Origin: Shewanella sp. VB17
GTDB lineage: Bacteria; Pseudomonadota; Gammaproteobacteria; Enterobacterales; Shewanellaceae
DNA: 64,000 bases
Assembly: GCF_013248905.1 (NCBI RefSeq)
Contig: NZ_JABRVS010000001.1
Coordinates: 3,844,001-3,908,000, forward strand
Reading direction: 5' to 3'
Part shown: positions 26,533 through 37,505 of the stretch, piece by piece
Layout of the letters: each line of letters starts with the position of its first letter
Position numbering within the stretch: the stretch's first letter is position 1
Program-made: the position numbers and the translations under genes
The notes under the pieces: generated by a model
Databases searched by the model: none
Seen by the model: only the letters and a program-made list of their open reading frames with translations
Told to the model about the DNA's origin: nothing

Positions 26533-27666
26533 TTGAATAATATATTATTTGAGAACGATTATATACTCAGTGTTGGAGCTGGTAAAAATCAGCTCCCACT
26601 CATTAAAGCAATAAAAAAATATGGTTACAAGGTTATATCTTGTGATAAAAACCCTGAAGCTGAAGGTAAATCTATTTCCAATATATTTTTAAATATCAGT
26701 AGCCATGAACCAGAAAATATAATTATTGAACTAGGCTTATTGAATGTAAAACCAAAAGCAGTATTAACACGTTCAACAGGTATTCCTGTAGTAACCTGTG
26801 CGATAATTGCTGATAGCTTTAACTTATCAGCCCTAGACATTGCTACAAGCAAATTATTAATTCACAAGAATAAATTTACAACAAATAATAATAAATTAAA
26901 TATACCTTCACCTAAATTATTTTGTAAAGAGCACTTACAAGATATATCATTCCCCGTGTTCATTAAACCTGCATATACGGTGGTATCCCATGCAGCTATG
27001 AGTGTTTGTCACAAATTTGATGATTTAGCTCCTGCTATAGCAAGTGCTAAGGCCGTATCTACAGATGGTAGTGTTAATATTGAAGAATACTTGATAGGTA
27101 ATGATATAGCTTCTATTGACTTCGTTCAAAACAAAAAAATACAACACTTGGTCTCTATTGGAGAAATATCAACAGGGGCTCCACATTTCGATGGCTTAGG
27201 CTGGTATACTCTTGACAGAACCACAAGTGACATAGCCAGTTCAAGCTTTGCGACTTTAAAGCATAAACTTAATCTCTCTCACGGTTTTTTTCAAACCGCA
27301 ATGAAATACAATAGTATTGAAAAGACAGCTAAGATTTATGAGATTCATGCTGAAATAGGCGGTGACTTAGTTAATGATGTTTTCATTCCTCATATTACTA
27401 ATGGGTATGACATTTTTAAGAACAATATTTCACTATCATTAAATGAGAAACTAGATAGTTGTACTAAAGTAATAAAATTCGCAATAATATTATTTAGAAA
27501 AAAAATTAAGCAATACAACCTTTCAATACCTAAGCATACATACGTACAAGCAGTTGAACATAAAGATTATTTAACTTTTGACTTTAATAGTCAAAAGGAT
27601 TTAAATAAATATCTTTACAATTTAACCTCACAGAAAAATGTTTCAATTACTAATAGAGAAAATTAA
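26533..27666 (+). CDS. ATP-grasp ligase (second of two)
   Basis: The 377-residue protein has an N-terminal Rossmann-like part (YILSVGAGKNQLPLIKAIKK, VISCDKNPEAEG) and an ATP-grasp core (FPVFIKPAYTVVSHAAMSV, VNIEEYLIGNDIASIDFV, IYEIHAEIGGDLVNDVFIP). It resembles the first ATP-grasp protein only distantly and its gene is more AT-rich. The start is TTG, with AAGGA seven bases upstream. It probably ligates a carboxylic acid to an amino group on the sugar. The acceptor is unknown. It lies 12 bases behind the SpsF-PseG fusion. Confidence 0.75.
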   Translation: MNNILFENDYILSVGAGKNQLPLIKAIKKYGYKVISCDKNPEAEGKSISNIFLNISSHEPENIIIELGLLNVKPKAVLTRSTGIPVVTCAIIADSFNLSALDIATSKLLIHKNKFTTNNNKLNIPSPKLFCKEHLQDISFPVFIKPAYTVVSHAAMSVCHKFDDLAPAIASAKAVSTDGSVNIEEYLIGNDIASIDFVQNKKIQHLVSIGEISTGAPHFDGLGWYTLDRTTSDIASSSFATLKHKLNLSHGFFQTAMKYNSIEKTAKIYEIHAEIGGDLVNDVFIPHITNGYDIFKNNISLSLNEKLDSCTKVIKFAIILFRKKIKQYNLSIPKHTYVQAVEHKDYLTFDFNSQKDLNKYLYNLTSQKNVSITNREN

Positions 27667-27667
27667 T

Positions 27668-28261
27668 ATGAAATGGGACCTTCACTACAAAAATATTCGC
27701 TCAAAAGCACCATTTGTATGGCCAGACATAAATGTTATTAGACTTTTATCTAAATCTTCTTTAACAATATCTTCAAATGTTCTTGACTTAGGTTGTGGAG
27801 AGGGACGAAATATTCGGGCCCTACATGAACTTGGTATTAATACCATTGTCGCAGTAGATCAAAGCAAATATGCACTGAATGTCGTTAATAAGCTGTATGG
27901 TATTGTTCCAGAACAACTCTTTTGTACAGATATCAGTCACGGTTTACCTATGTTACAAAGTAGCAAATTTGACCTAGTACTTTGTTGGGGACTAATGCAT
28001 TACCTAACTAAACCTGAAGATACTTTACGAGAAATACACAGAGTTTTGGCAGATAATGGTTCTGCAATACTCTCTTTCAGTTCAAAAAGCGACCAAAGAG
28101 AAACTGTAGACAATGTTTGTAATTATTATGAACAAACACAAATCGAGACCTTGATGCAAACAGCTGGATTCAATATTAAATCTTTAGGTAAGATCACGGA
28201 TCAATTTATCAGCGATGGTAAAATAGAATCATACTACTGGTTAATGGCTGTTAAACTATAA
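27668..28261 (+). CDS. Class I SAM-dependent methyltransferase
   Basis: The protein of about 197 residues has the Methyltransf_11/25 motifs VLDLGCGEGRNIRAL (motif I), IVAVDQSKYALNV (motif II), FDLVLCWGLMHYL and LREIHRVLADNGSAILSFSS. The ATG at 27668 directly follows the upstream stop and is preferred over an ATG at 27638 inside the ATP-grasp gene. It is probably a sugar or small-molecule methyltransferase. Its 3' end overlaps the end of pseC on the opposite strand by 28 bases, so the two operons converge here without a visible terminator. Confidence 0.78.
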   Translation: MKWDLHYKNIRSKAPFVWPDINVIRLLSKSSLTISSNVLDLGCGEGRNIRALHELGINTIVAVDQSKYALNVVNKLYGIVPEQLFCTDISHGLPMLQSSKFDLVLCWGLMHYLTKPEDTLREIHRVLADNGSAILSFSSKSDQRETVDNVCNYYEQTQIETLMQTAGFNIKSLGKITDQFISDGKIESYYWLMAVKL

Positions 28262-29402
28262 AGTTGTAGTCTGATATTTTTAACAATATAACTAAACTCC
28301 GATGTTGTAAGAGTGGGATAAAGTGGCAAAGTAAGGAGCCGTTGATAAAAAGCTTCAGCCTGCGGAAAATCTCCCACTTTAAAGCCAAAGTTAAGATAAA
28401 AAGGCTGTAAATGAACAGGGAAGTAATGCACATGTACTTGTATGCCCTTCTCTCTCATTTCATCAAAAACGGTTTTTCTATCTGCGATATCAGGCAAAAT
28501 AACCAACATTAGATGATATGCACTCTCGCTATTAGCCATCGGTTTGATTAGAGTAATATCTGTTCCTGACAAAGCGAGCTTATAATCCTTAGCAAACTTA
28601 TTACGTTTCGATACAAACTCATTTAATCGAGTCAGCTGGCTTAACCCTAAAGCTGCCTGTAAATCAGTCATTCGATAATTGAAACCCAACTGATGTTGCT
28701 CATAGTACCAATCTCCTTCATCAGGTCGTAACAATATAGCTGGATCTTTGGTTATCCCATGGCTTCGGTAGGAAGCCATGCTACAGGCCAATTGAGCATT
28801 CTGAGTAGCTGCAACACCTCCTTCCGCACTAGTGATAATTTTAACAGGATGGAAACTGAAAACGGTAATATCAGAATATTGACAAGCCCCAATTTTGAAA
28901 CCTTGATAACTTCCGCCAATAGCATGTGCAGCATCTTCTATTACTTTTATGCCATACTGTTTAGCCAAGTCACCAATAGTTTGCATATCACAGCTGTGCC
29001 CCGCTAAATGTACAGGAATAATTACTTTTGGCAGCACTCCAGTCTCTGCTGCTAGAGCTAACTTCTTGCTCAGGGCTTTAGGGCACATATTACCCGATGC
29101 TAATTCCACATCGACAAAATCCACATAGGCACCGCAATAAAGCGCGCAGTTAGCCGAGGCAACGAAAGTGATAGGGGAGGTCCAAACTCGATCTCCAGGG
29201 CCAACATCGAGCGCTAAACAAGCGATATGCAATGCAGAGGTCGCACTATTTACTGCTACCGCATGAGCAGATCCTGTGTAATCACAAATAGCCTTTTCAA
29301 AAGCCGGAACTTTAGGACCTTGTGTAAGAAAGTCAGATTTAAGTACTTCCATCACAGCATCAATATCTGCCTGGTTAATATCTTGTCTACCGTAAGGAAT
29401 CA

Positions 29403-29403
<1 letters not shown>
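28234..29403 (-). CDS. pseC: PseC, UDP-4-keto-6-deoxy-HexNAc aminotransferase
   Basis: The 389-residue protein is a DegT/DnrJ/EryC1-type PLP aminotransferase. It has IPYGRQDINQADIDAV at the N-terminus, the SATSALHIACLALDVGPGD loop, VIEDAAHAIGGSY, and SFHPVKIITSAEGG with the PLP-binding Lys. It transfers an amino group from glutamate to the PseB product, giving UDP-4-amino-4,6-dideoxy-N-acetyl-altrosamine. Its ATG abuts the pseB stop, so pseB and pseC are one operon on the minus strand, opposite to the rest of the locus. The length fits PseC. Confidence 0.9.
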
Positions 29404-30458
<1,055 letters not shown>

Positions 30459-30549
30459 CTAAATCATTTTAAAGCAAATAAAAACAACATTAAACAAACA
30501 AAAAGACCACACTTAGCAACAGTAACGTTTGTAGAAAAATACTATAAAC

Positions 30550-30567
30550 ATTACTAATATTAGTAAT
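30550..30567. promoter_or_regulatory. 18-bp perfect palindrome between pseB and maf
   Basis: ATTACTAATATTAGTAAT is self-complementary over all 18 bases and lies in the 390-base divergent gap. It could be an operator for a regulator of both operons. The flanks are AT-rich, so chance cannot be excluded. The rest of the gap holds several TATAAT-like boxes without a well-spaced -35 partner. Confidence 0.4.
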
Positions 30568-30791
30568 TTAATTCTAATTGTCTAACCTTATTTTTTATAA
30601 TAATGCTATAGAATTAGTATTTTGCAAAATAATAAAAAAATAGTTAAGCTTAATCTTAACTATTATCTTGTTAAAAAAACAACCATTTAAGAGTGGTAAT
30701 GTAAGACAAATTATTTACATTTAATCGATTAATGTTCACGGGTTGATAAGCAATTAACAAGATTATGCAATCAGGATCAAAGAGGGGAAAA

Positions 30792-33287
30792 ATGCTTAGT
30801 ACTCATCCAGAAATATCTAACACATTTTCAATTAGTCAGTTTAATGAGTGTTACCTCCCCAGTGTTAATCGACGTACATTTGAAAAAAACCATTCAACGT
30901 CTCTGTTCGATGAAGAATTTAAAAGTTCCTTTTCAACTCCAGATACACTACACATAATCATAGGGTTGGATTCAGGTCTTCTAGCTAACTATGTCATGGA
31001 ACGATCTTTAGCAAAAGGAAGTAAGTTCCTATTCGTTGAATTAGTTGAAGTGCTAGACCTGCTTGCTATTGATATACCAGATGCACATACTGATGATATA
31101 TTTATTACTAACCTTGATGAATTCTCTCAACACATTACTGAACACGAAAATAACCTTTTTATCGTAAAGAAAAAATTCAAATTACACCGCTCAATAGCAG
31201 TAAAAGGTAACTACCTCGAGATTTACTGCACTTTGTCCTCTCAAGTTGAAAAAGCAATAGAGCATGAATATTTTAATCAAAGCATTGGTTTTAATCAAAA
31301 AATTTTTATAAAAACACAGTTAGAAAATGTGGCTGAAAACCTTCAACCAGCGACAGTATTAAAAAAACAGTTTACTGGTAAAACCTGTATCGTGCTAGCT
31401 GGAGGACCTTCACTCGACAATAGCATTGATTGGATTAAAGCACATGCTAAACAATTAGTGATAATCGCAGTATCACGCGTTGTTGGTAAGCTCACTAAGC
31501 TCAACATAAAACCCGATATTGTCGTGTCTGTCGACCCTCAATTTATTAGCTTCGATGTTAATAAAGAGTTCATGGAAATTGACCATAACACCTTATTAAT
31601 CAACTCCTATCATGTTGTTCCACAAATTTTAGGTCAATGGCAAGGTACAGCACTCTACACAGGGTCCCGCTTACCTTGGGATAATCACAGTGATATTGAC
31701 AATATCAAATCTATTGGTCCAACGGTCACAAATAGTGCCATCGAAATTGCGACGAAAATGGGCTTTAATCAAATACTCCTGTGTGGTGTGGACTTTTGCC
31801 ACTCTCAAACAGGGAATACTCATACACAAGGCACTTATGGGGCAAGTCTAGGTCCTAATATAGGGGCAATACTGGAATGGGTTGAAACTAACGCTGGTGA
31901 AATGGCTGAAACCCCGATGACGCTCTTGCACGCTATTCAGTCTTTACAAACATTTGTGACAGAACATCCTAATATAAACATCATCAATTTATCAAAAGAT
32001 GCAGCTAAAATTAACGGCGTCAATTATATTGAATCACAACATATCGTGCTTGAGGATATTAGCGATAAGCAACGTGCATTATTAACACCAGAAAATCATC
32101 AACTTCCCTCATTGCAAAAAATAGCTTATTTAAACAATACACTTAATGAACTGACCACTGCTAACAATAAGTTGAAAAAACTTCAAGTCATACTGGCTGA
32201 TGCATTAGTCATAATCGAAAAAATGGAAATTGCTGAGAAAAAACCACAGAGAATGACTAACTTGGCAGGAAAGCTTGATAAAATGGAGCGAAAAATAAAC
32301 CTTAAGTTTGATAAATTCGCAAACTTAATCAAATTTTATGGTTACTATGAATTCTCACACTTTTTGTCAACAAAAAAAGAAGAGGAATGGACACAACAAG
32401 ATGTTAACGATCAATCTCGTGTCTATTACAATGCATTCCAATCAATCAACAATCAATTATCTACACTGATTCAATCTGCAATTATACGTATCAAGTCTAG
32501 AATTGATGAATATCAACCCTCATGTAATATTCAAGCATTGTGTCTGCAATGGAATAATGATAAACAGTGGGGAAGATCTGTTTTATGGCAGCAGCAGCAT
32601 CCACAAGAATACGCTAACTTATCACCAAATGATCGTTTGCAAATTAACGCCTCCCAAGATAAGTTTTATGAACAGTTTACCGTCAAAAAATTTATTGATA
32701 AGACCGATCATGCTGTTACTCCAATTATGGGGAACGCGTTTAAAAAGTTACAAGTGTTACTGCAGAATAAGCATCTTTTAGGTATATCAAAAATAGTACA
32801 ATACTCACATCCATTTATTGATACTGATCAAGAGGTTTTACGACTTTACCACCTAGCACTAAGCTACCAATATATGCTGGAGAACAAACAGGAACAGGCC
32901 TTAAAAACAATATTGTTAACCCCAAAAGACATGCGCCATGAAGCAGAACTAAAACAAGTCATTAGACTCGCGCTCAACCTTAACAAGCTCGAACTAGCAA
33001 GAGACAACTTTGCTAGTATTATCAAATACAGTGATGAATACTTACCTCAATATGCCCATGTACTCAAATTAAGTGAACAAGGACAAGAAGCCTTGGCTAT
33101 CTACCTCGATTATCTCGATAAATACCCTAAAGATATTCCTGTACTCATTAAGCTTGGTATTTTCTTAGCAGAAGTAGGCCAAATTGAGGAAGCTAAAAGT
33201 GTCTTTTTGCAAGCTTTAGAGGTTGATCCAAGTAATTATGCAGCAGCCAACTACCTTGAACAAGTCAGCACCTATGCGCTTAACTAA
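30792..33287 (+). CDS. Maf-type DUF115 flagellin glycosyltransferase with TPR tail
   Basis: The protein of about 831 residues is a full-length motility accessory factor. A central DUF115/MptE-like domain starts near residue 205 (CIVLAGGPSLDNSIDWI, IKPDIVVSVDPQFISFD, ILLCGVDFCHSQTG). A helical region follows, then TPR-like repeats at the C-terminus (LIKLGIFLAEVGQIEEAKSV). Maf proteins attach pseudaminic or legionaminic acid to flagellin before export. The start at 30792 has AGAGGGG upstream; an ATG at 30765 is less likely. It is divergent from pseBC, which supports a common pathway. Confidence 0.85.
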   Translation: MLSTHPEISNTFSISQFNECYLPSVNRRTFEKNHSTSLFDEEFKSSFSTPDTLHIIIGLDSGLLANYVMERSLAKGSKFLFVELVEVLDLLAIDIPDAHTDDIFITNLDEFSQHITEHENNLFIVKKKFKLHRSIAVKGNYLEIYCTLSSQVEKAIEHEYFNQSIGFNQKIFIKTQLENVAENLQPATVLKKQFTGKTCIVLAGGPSLDNSIDWIKAHAKQLVIIAVSRVVGKLTKLNIKPDIVVSVDPQFISFDVNKEFMEIDHNTLLINSYHVVPQILGQWQGTALYTGSRLPWDNHSDIDNIKSIGPTVTNSAIEIATKMGFNQILLCGVDFCHSQTGNTHTQGTYGASLGPNIGAILEWVETNAGEMAETPMTLLHAIQSLQTFVTEHPNINIINLSKDAAKINGVNYIESQHIVLEDISDKQRALLTPENHQLPSLQKIAYLNNTLNELTTANNKLKKLQVILADALVIIEKMEIAEKKPQRMTNLAGKLDKMERKINLKFDKFANLIKFYGYYEFSHFLSTKKEEEWTQQDVNDQSRVYYNAFQSINNQLSTLIQSAIIRIKSRIDEYQPSCNIQALCLQWNNDKQWGRSVLWQQQHPQEYANLSPNDRLQINASQDKFYEQFTVKKFIDKTDHAVTPIMGNAFKKLQVLLQNKHLLGISKIVQYSHPFIDTDQEVLRLYHLALSYQYMLENKQEQALKTILLTPKDMRHEAELKQVIRLALNLNKLELARDNFASIIKYSDEYLPQYAHVLKLSEQGQEALAIYLDYLDKYPKDIPVLIKLGIFLAEVGQIEEAKSVFLQALEVDPSNYAAANYLEQVSTYALN

Positions 33288-33832
33288 AAGCGATGAAATA
33301 TGTATACCTGTGATCATTGAATGTGTAGCTTATTCAAAAAAAGCTTAATTAATTTTATCATGAGATCGTGATATTCCCTTGCAAAGAATATCATTAACAG
33401 TTTAAAAGAAATATTCCTTAGAATCATAGCACAAAACATACCGTGATTGCCATCTGCGTAACTGAATAAAAGTTATTTTACTGTGTTCTGAAGCGGTGTC
33501 TGCCCCCATGATTGCATAGGCTATTAGATTACATGGAATCAGTCTTACCAGACATCAGACAGCTTTCTCAACTTAACAATATTAACACCAGAAAATGGTT
33601 GCTCTAAGGCTATTTCAATGATGAACAGACACCCCAGCTTATCGAGCACCTTACCGACTATTGGAGTTACTTTAAACGGTAAGATTAATGGCCATGTTCA
33701 AATACTCAAATCTGCACCTTGAGGTCCTTTGGGTATAGATTTTGTATGAATCACCAAAGGCACAAGAGCAATGGGATTACCCGCTATGCTTTGCCCTAAA
33801 TTCGCGACTAAGAAAGCGTTACGCTAAACTCA
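33288..33832. other. Intergenic, possible gene remnant
   Basis: No intact gene. A plus-strand frame from 33532 reads MESVLPDIRQLSQLNNINTR, then a stop, then in the same frame GYFNDEQTPQLIEHLTDYWS before another stop at about 33680. This looks like a short decayed coding remnant of unknown family. Otherwise there is nothing I can support. Confidence 0.3.
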
Positions 33833-34411
33833 CTAATCCCATAAGCATTCACGAAAATGTTTACGGCACACTGAGTCATAACGTTCATTACCACCAATAG
33901 CTACTTGCTCACCATCACGCATAGCCTTACCTTCTTCGTCAAGACGAAGCACCATATTCGCTTTTCGACCACAGTGACAAATGGTCTTTAGCTCAACCAA
34001 CTTATCAGCCCAGGCTAATAAATACTGACTGCCACTAAAAAGTTCACCTTGAAAATCAGTTTTAAGCCCATAACAAAGCACTGGGATATTCAAATTATCA
34101 ACCACATGAGTCAGTTGTTTAACTTGCTCTTTACTGAGAAATTGAGACTCATCAATTAATATACAATGCATCGTCTCTGCTTTATTAGCATCTTCAATCA
34201 TAATGGCAATATTATCGTCACAGCCAAACATGCATGCCTCAGTTTCAATCCCTATTCTGGATGCGACTTTTCCCACTCCATATCTATCATCAATAGAGGC
34301 TGTCATCACTAAAGTATTCATACCACGCTCGCGATAATTATAAGATGACTGAAGTAAAGAAGTCGATTTACCGGCATTCATGGCCGAATAGTAAAAATAA
34401 AGTTGTGCCAA
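33833..34411 (-). CDS. tdk: Thymidine kinase
   Basis: The 192-residue protein is a type II thymidine kinase. It has the P-loop [16 protein letters not shown], the [12 protein letters not shown] segment with the catalytic region, [19 protein letters not shown] (lasso and substrate loop), and zinc-ligand Cys residues in [12 protein letters not shown] and near the C-terminus (CRKHF). It phosphorylates thymidine to dTMP in the salvage pathway. Length and motif order match Tdk of gammaproteobacteria. Confidence 0.95.
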   Translation of the reverse strand: MAQLYFYYSAMNAGKSTSLLQSSYNYRERGMNTLVMTASIDDRYGVGKVASRIGIETEACMFGCDDNIAIMIEDANKAETMHCILIDESQFLSKEQVKQLTHVVDNLNIPVLCYGLKTDFQGELFSGSQYLLAWADKLVELKTICHCGRKANMVLRLDEEGKAMRDGEQVAIGGNERYDSVCRKHFRECLWD

Positions 34412-34500
34412 GTCGATATTCTCTCATTAAATAATTTCTGTTAGCTTATCACCATTGATGCCAAAAGCTTATATCAAAGATAAAATGTCCCGTATCAAAC

Positions 34501-34529
34501 AAAAAAGCCGCTTATAATAGCGGCTTTTT
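34501..34529 (-). terminator. Bidirectional-looking terminator, mainly for the NhaC-family gene
   Basis: A 6-bp GC-rich stem (GCCGCT / AGCGGC) with a TATAAT loop is flanked by A6 on one side and T5 on the other. It lies 20 bases behind the stop of the minus-strand gene at 34549, with a six-T tail in that direction. Confidence 0.88.
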
Positions 34530-34548
34530 CTGGGGAGTACAGCTCAGT

Positions 34549-36117
34549 TTATACCGAAATGCGATTAACCTTAATTTTGAGGGCGATCACTGTTATCACG
34601 AGTAAGATACTGCAAGTCGCAAAACCGGCAATAACAGACTCGGTAAATCCAAGCACTGTGTAACCCACTAAACTAATAACAGCCACAATTAACGCATAAG
34701 GCAACTGAGTTACCACATGGTCAATATGATGGCAATTGGCTCCGGTAGACGATAAAATAGTGGTGTCAGAGATAGGCGAACAATGATCGCCAAACACAGC
34801 ACCAGCTAATACAGCTGCCAGCATAGGTAACATCATATTAGTATGTGTTCCCATCGCCATATCTGCAGCGATGGGTAACATTATCCCAAATGTGCCCCAA
34901 CTTGTTCCCGTTGAAAATGCCGTCAAACCAGCCAACATAAATAGTACCGCAGGAAGCAAAGCAAAAGGAATATTCCCTGTCGCTAAGCTCGCCATATACT
35001 TACCTGTTTCAAGTTGGCCAATCACACTTGCAATCGTCCAAGCAAATAACAAGATATAAATAGCGGGTAACATTGAGCGTGCCCCCTCAATAATCCCTTT
35101 CGCCATGTATGACTTATTTAGCCCTTGGCTTACCACTAACACCAAAGTTGATACCAAACCTACCGCAGCACCAAAGAATAAAGATGAAGCCACATCGGTA
35201 TTTTCAAATGCACCAAGAAGGCTAAACGCTAAACCTTTAGCCTTAAGAGCATCACCGCCACTGCTGACCATAAAGTAAAAAGTAGCTGCTACCAGTACAG
35301 TGATAGGCAGAAACAACCCTAAAATTTTACCATTGTCAGCTTCAGGAAGATCTGAATTTGCCCCTGGTGGTAAACCTTTGGATTCATCATATAAGATACC
35401 TTTTTGCGCATTCAACTCATGTGTACGCATAGGGCCTATATCCAACCCTAGAAAAGCAACACATAGGAGTAATAATAGTGCGAATATCGCATAAAAGTTC
35501 ATCGGGATCATCTGAATAAACACACTTAAATGACCTGAATCAGTAAATCCATGTGCTGTTAAAATCCCACCAATTAAGGCAATAATATATGCGCCCCAAC
35601 TCGAAACCGGTGAAATAACACACACTGGCGCAGCGGTTGAATCAAGTAAATAAGCTAACTTACTACGAGAAATGTAATACCTATCCGTTAAAGGCCTCGC
35701 CACACTACCAACAACCAAACTGTTAAAGTAATCATCGATAAATACCACACAGCCTAAGAACATAGTTAATAATTTAGCATCACGCTTATTACGAATTTTT
35801 GTGCGTGCCCAGTCCGCAAAGGCTTTAGCTGAGCCACTGACAGTTATAAGTGCCGTGATCATCCCCAACAACACCAAAAAGCCTATTAGATAAAGGTTCC
35901 AACTGTTGAGACTACCATCATCCCAAAATAACCCCGCGATTTTTTCGGCTAAATACTGGCCTGAATTAATCACTGAAAAATCTGAAATCAATGTAGCACC
36001 AATAATAATACCAACCCCTAAAGAGAGCAGTACACGACGAGTAATAATTGCTAATAAAATTGCCACTACAGGAGGAAGCAATGAAAGTGCCGAATCGGCG
36101 TAACTTAAAGTTGTCAT
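34549..36117 (-). CDS. NhaC-family transporter, probable lysine transporter (LysW-like)
   Basis: The 522-residue integral membrane protein has about a dozen hydrophobic helices and NhaC-family signatures, such as CVVFIDDYFNSLVVGSVARP and FGDHCSPISDTTILSSTGA. Annotation pipelines would call it a Na+/H+ antiporter. A lysine riboswitch aptamer stands directly upstream, and comparative genomics (Rodionov and colleagues) proposed that riboswitch-linked NhaC proteins of Vibrio and Shewanella import lysine. I therefore favour lysine or Na+/lysine transport across the inner membrane. A perfect CRP-type site lies further upstream. A strong terminator follows, so the gene is monocistronic. Confidence 0.85.
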   Translation of the reverse strand: MTTLSYADSALSLLPPVVAILLAIITRRVLLSLGVGIIIGATLISDFSVINSGQYLAEKIAGLFWDDGSLNSWNLYLIGFLVLLGMITALITVSGSAKAFADWARTKIRNKRDAKLLTMFLGCVVFIDDYFNSLVVGSVARPLTDRYYISRSKLAYLLDSTAAPVCVISPVSSWGAYIIALIGGILTAHGFTDSGHLSVFIQMIPMNFYAIFALLLLLCVAFLGLDIGPMRTHELNAQKGILYDESKGLPPGANSDLPEADNGKILGLFLPITVLVAATFYFMVSSGGDALKAKGLAFSLLGAFENTDVASSLFFGAAVGLVSTLVLVVSQGLNKSYMAKGIIEGARSMLPAIYILLFAWTIASVIGQLETGKYMASLATGNIPFALLPAVLFMLAGLTAFSTGTSWGTFGIMLPIAADMAMGTHTNMMLPMLAAVLAGAVFGDHCSPISDTTILSSTGANCHHIDHVVTQLPYALIVAVISLVGYTVLGFTESVIAGFATCSILLVITVIALKIKVNRISV

Positions 36118-36261
36118 TTATATTTTTCTTCGTTTAAGTACGGAATGGAGAGCAACTGAACTGGTGGGATAATTAATATATATCGGGTACACCTATCGTA
36201 TCAGTAGCGCTCCATAGTAATACCATATGTTAAAAGGTATAAAATCTTCTTGCCCTAAAAG

Positions 36262-36412
36262 ACAAGAAATACTATGGCAGTGCTGCACCTATTCGATGTC
36301 AGCCCCAGCAGTAAACCGTGATGTGTATTACTACTTCGGCATTAAATCCTTTCATGATAGATAAACGGGCTCCCCCTACTATCACTACTGATATTTAATG
36401 CTCCTCTACATT
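36262..36412 (-). ncRNA. Lysine riboswitch (L box)
   Basis: On the minus strand the conserved L-box blocks appear in order: TAGAGGAGC at 36400-36408, then ATCAGTAGTGATAGTAGGGGG, shown here only as landmarks ATCAGTAG and GGGGGAGCC, then AATGCCGAAG at 36334-36343, and CTGCTGGGGCT at 36301-36311. The P1 3' strand (ATTTCT) appears to overlap a following hairpin, TTCTTGTC...GGCAAGAA (36249-36270), which could be the expression switch. It lies about 145 bases before the NhaC-family start codon. The exact borders are approximate. Confidence 0.85.
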
Positions 36413-36500
36413 CTCAGGACGTCATCTAACCTTGTTCCAAACGACGCGAAGGCCATAAAACCATAAACGGCTTTGGAGATCCTACCCCAAAGCTACTTGT

Positions 36501-36516
36501 TGTGATCTAAGTCACA
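36501..36516. promoter_or_regulatory. CRP binding site
   Basis: TGTGATCTAAGTCACA is a perfect match to the two CRP half-sites TGTGA-N6-TCACA. It lies between the etfA stop and the lysine riboswitch, about 90 bases upstream of the aptamer, so it most likely controls the NhaC-family gene. Confidence 0.75.
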
Positions 36517-36581
36517 CTAATTCGAGTAAATTAAACCTTACTCAACTTAAGTTCAACACTAATGCGACACCTAAAACGGAT

Positions 36582-37505
36582 TTAAACCAATTCAACCAGC
36601 TGGGGGACCACTTCAAACAGATCAGCCACTAGACCATAATCCGCAACTTGAAAAATAGGGGCTTCTGGATCTTTGTTAATCGCAACGATCACCTTAGAAT
36701 TCTTCATTCCGGCAAGGTGCTGAATCGCACCAGAGATCCCAACAGCAATATAAAGATCTGGCGCCACTATTTTCCCCGTTTGGCCTACTTGAAGATCATT
36801 AGGCACAAAGCCGGCATCAACAGCGGCACGAGACGCACCCAACGCACCCCCAAGTTTATCAGCAAGCTGCTCTAAAATTGTAAAGTTTTCAGCACAGCCT
36901 AATCCACGACCACCAGAGACAATTATGGATGCAGCACCAAGATCTGGACGCACAGATTGAGTCAAACTTTGAGAAATAAAGGTTGATTGAGATTCAAAAA
37001 TATTATCGATCGTAACCCTCGCCGCTGAGCCATCATTACTCACTTCATCAAAAGCACTACTACGTACTGTCATCACCTTCTTATCATCTAAGCTCTGCAC
37101 CGTCGCCAACGCATTCCCCGCATAAATGGGTCTAACAAACGTATCTGTACTAACAACTTCAATCACTTCTGAAATTTGAGCCACATCTAATAACACCGAC
37201 ACCCTCGGCAATGTATCTTTACCATGACTGGAAGCCGCTGCGAGTATATGATCATAATCAGATGCAATGCTGACAATAAGCTCAGCAACATTATCTGCCA
37301 TATGGCTAGCATAGGTAATATTATCAGCAACCAGTACTGTACTGACACCAGACAGTTTTTGAGTCGCTTCGACGACATTTCCGCACTCATACCCAACCAC
37401 CAAGACATGGATATCATCACCAATCGCTTGAGCACAGGCAACGACTTTAGCCGTATCCAGTTTTAGATCACTATTATCATGTTCTGCTAACACTAAAATT
37501 GCCAT
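36582..37505 (-). CDS. etfA: Electron transfer flavoprotein alpha subunit
   Basis: The 307-residue protein is an EtfA/FixB. It has the N-terminal AND-like domain (MAILVLAEHDNSDLKLDTAK) and the C-terminal FAD-binding domain with IIVSGGRGLGCAENF, LGASRAAVDAGFVPNDLQVG, AVGISGAIQHLAGMKNSKVI and AINKDPEAPIFQVADYG. With EtfB it carries electrons from acyl-CoA and other dehydrogenases to the ETF:quinone oxidoreductase at the membrane. It overlaps the etfB stop by one base. The sites before etfB control both genes. Confidence 0.96.
   Translation of the reverse strand: MAILVLAEHDNSDLKLDTAKVVACAQAIGDDIHVLVVGYECGNVVEATQKLSGVSTVLVADNITYASHMADNVAELIVSIASDYDHILAAASSHGKDTLPRVSVLLDVAQISEVIEVVSTDTFVRPIYAGNALATVQSLDDKKVMTVRSSAFDEVSNDGSAARVTIDNIFESQSTFISQSLTQSVRPDLGAASIIVSGGRGLGCAENFTILEQLADKLGGALGASRAAVDAGFVPNDLQVGQTGKIVAPDLYIAVGISGAIQHLAGMKNSKVIVAINKDPEAPIFQVADYGLVADLFEVVPQLVELV

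Noticed and set aside
30578..30601. TTGTCT and TATAAT as a promoter before maf
   Set aside because: The spacer is only 12 bases, too short for a sigma-70 promoter.
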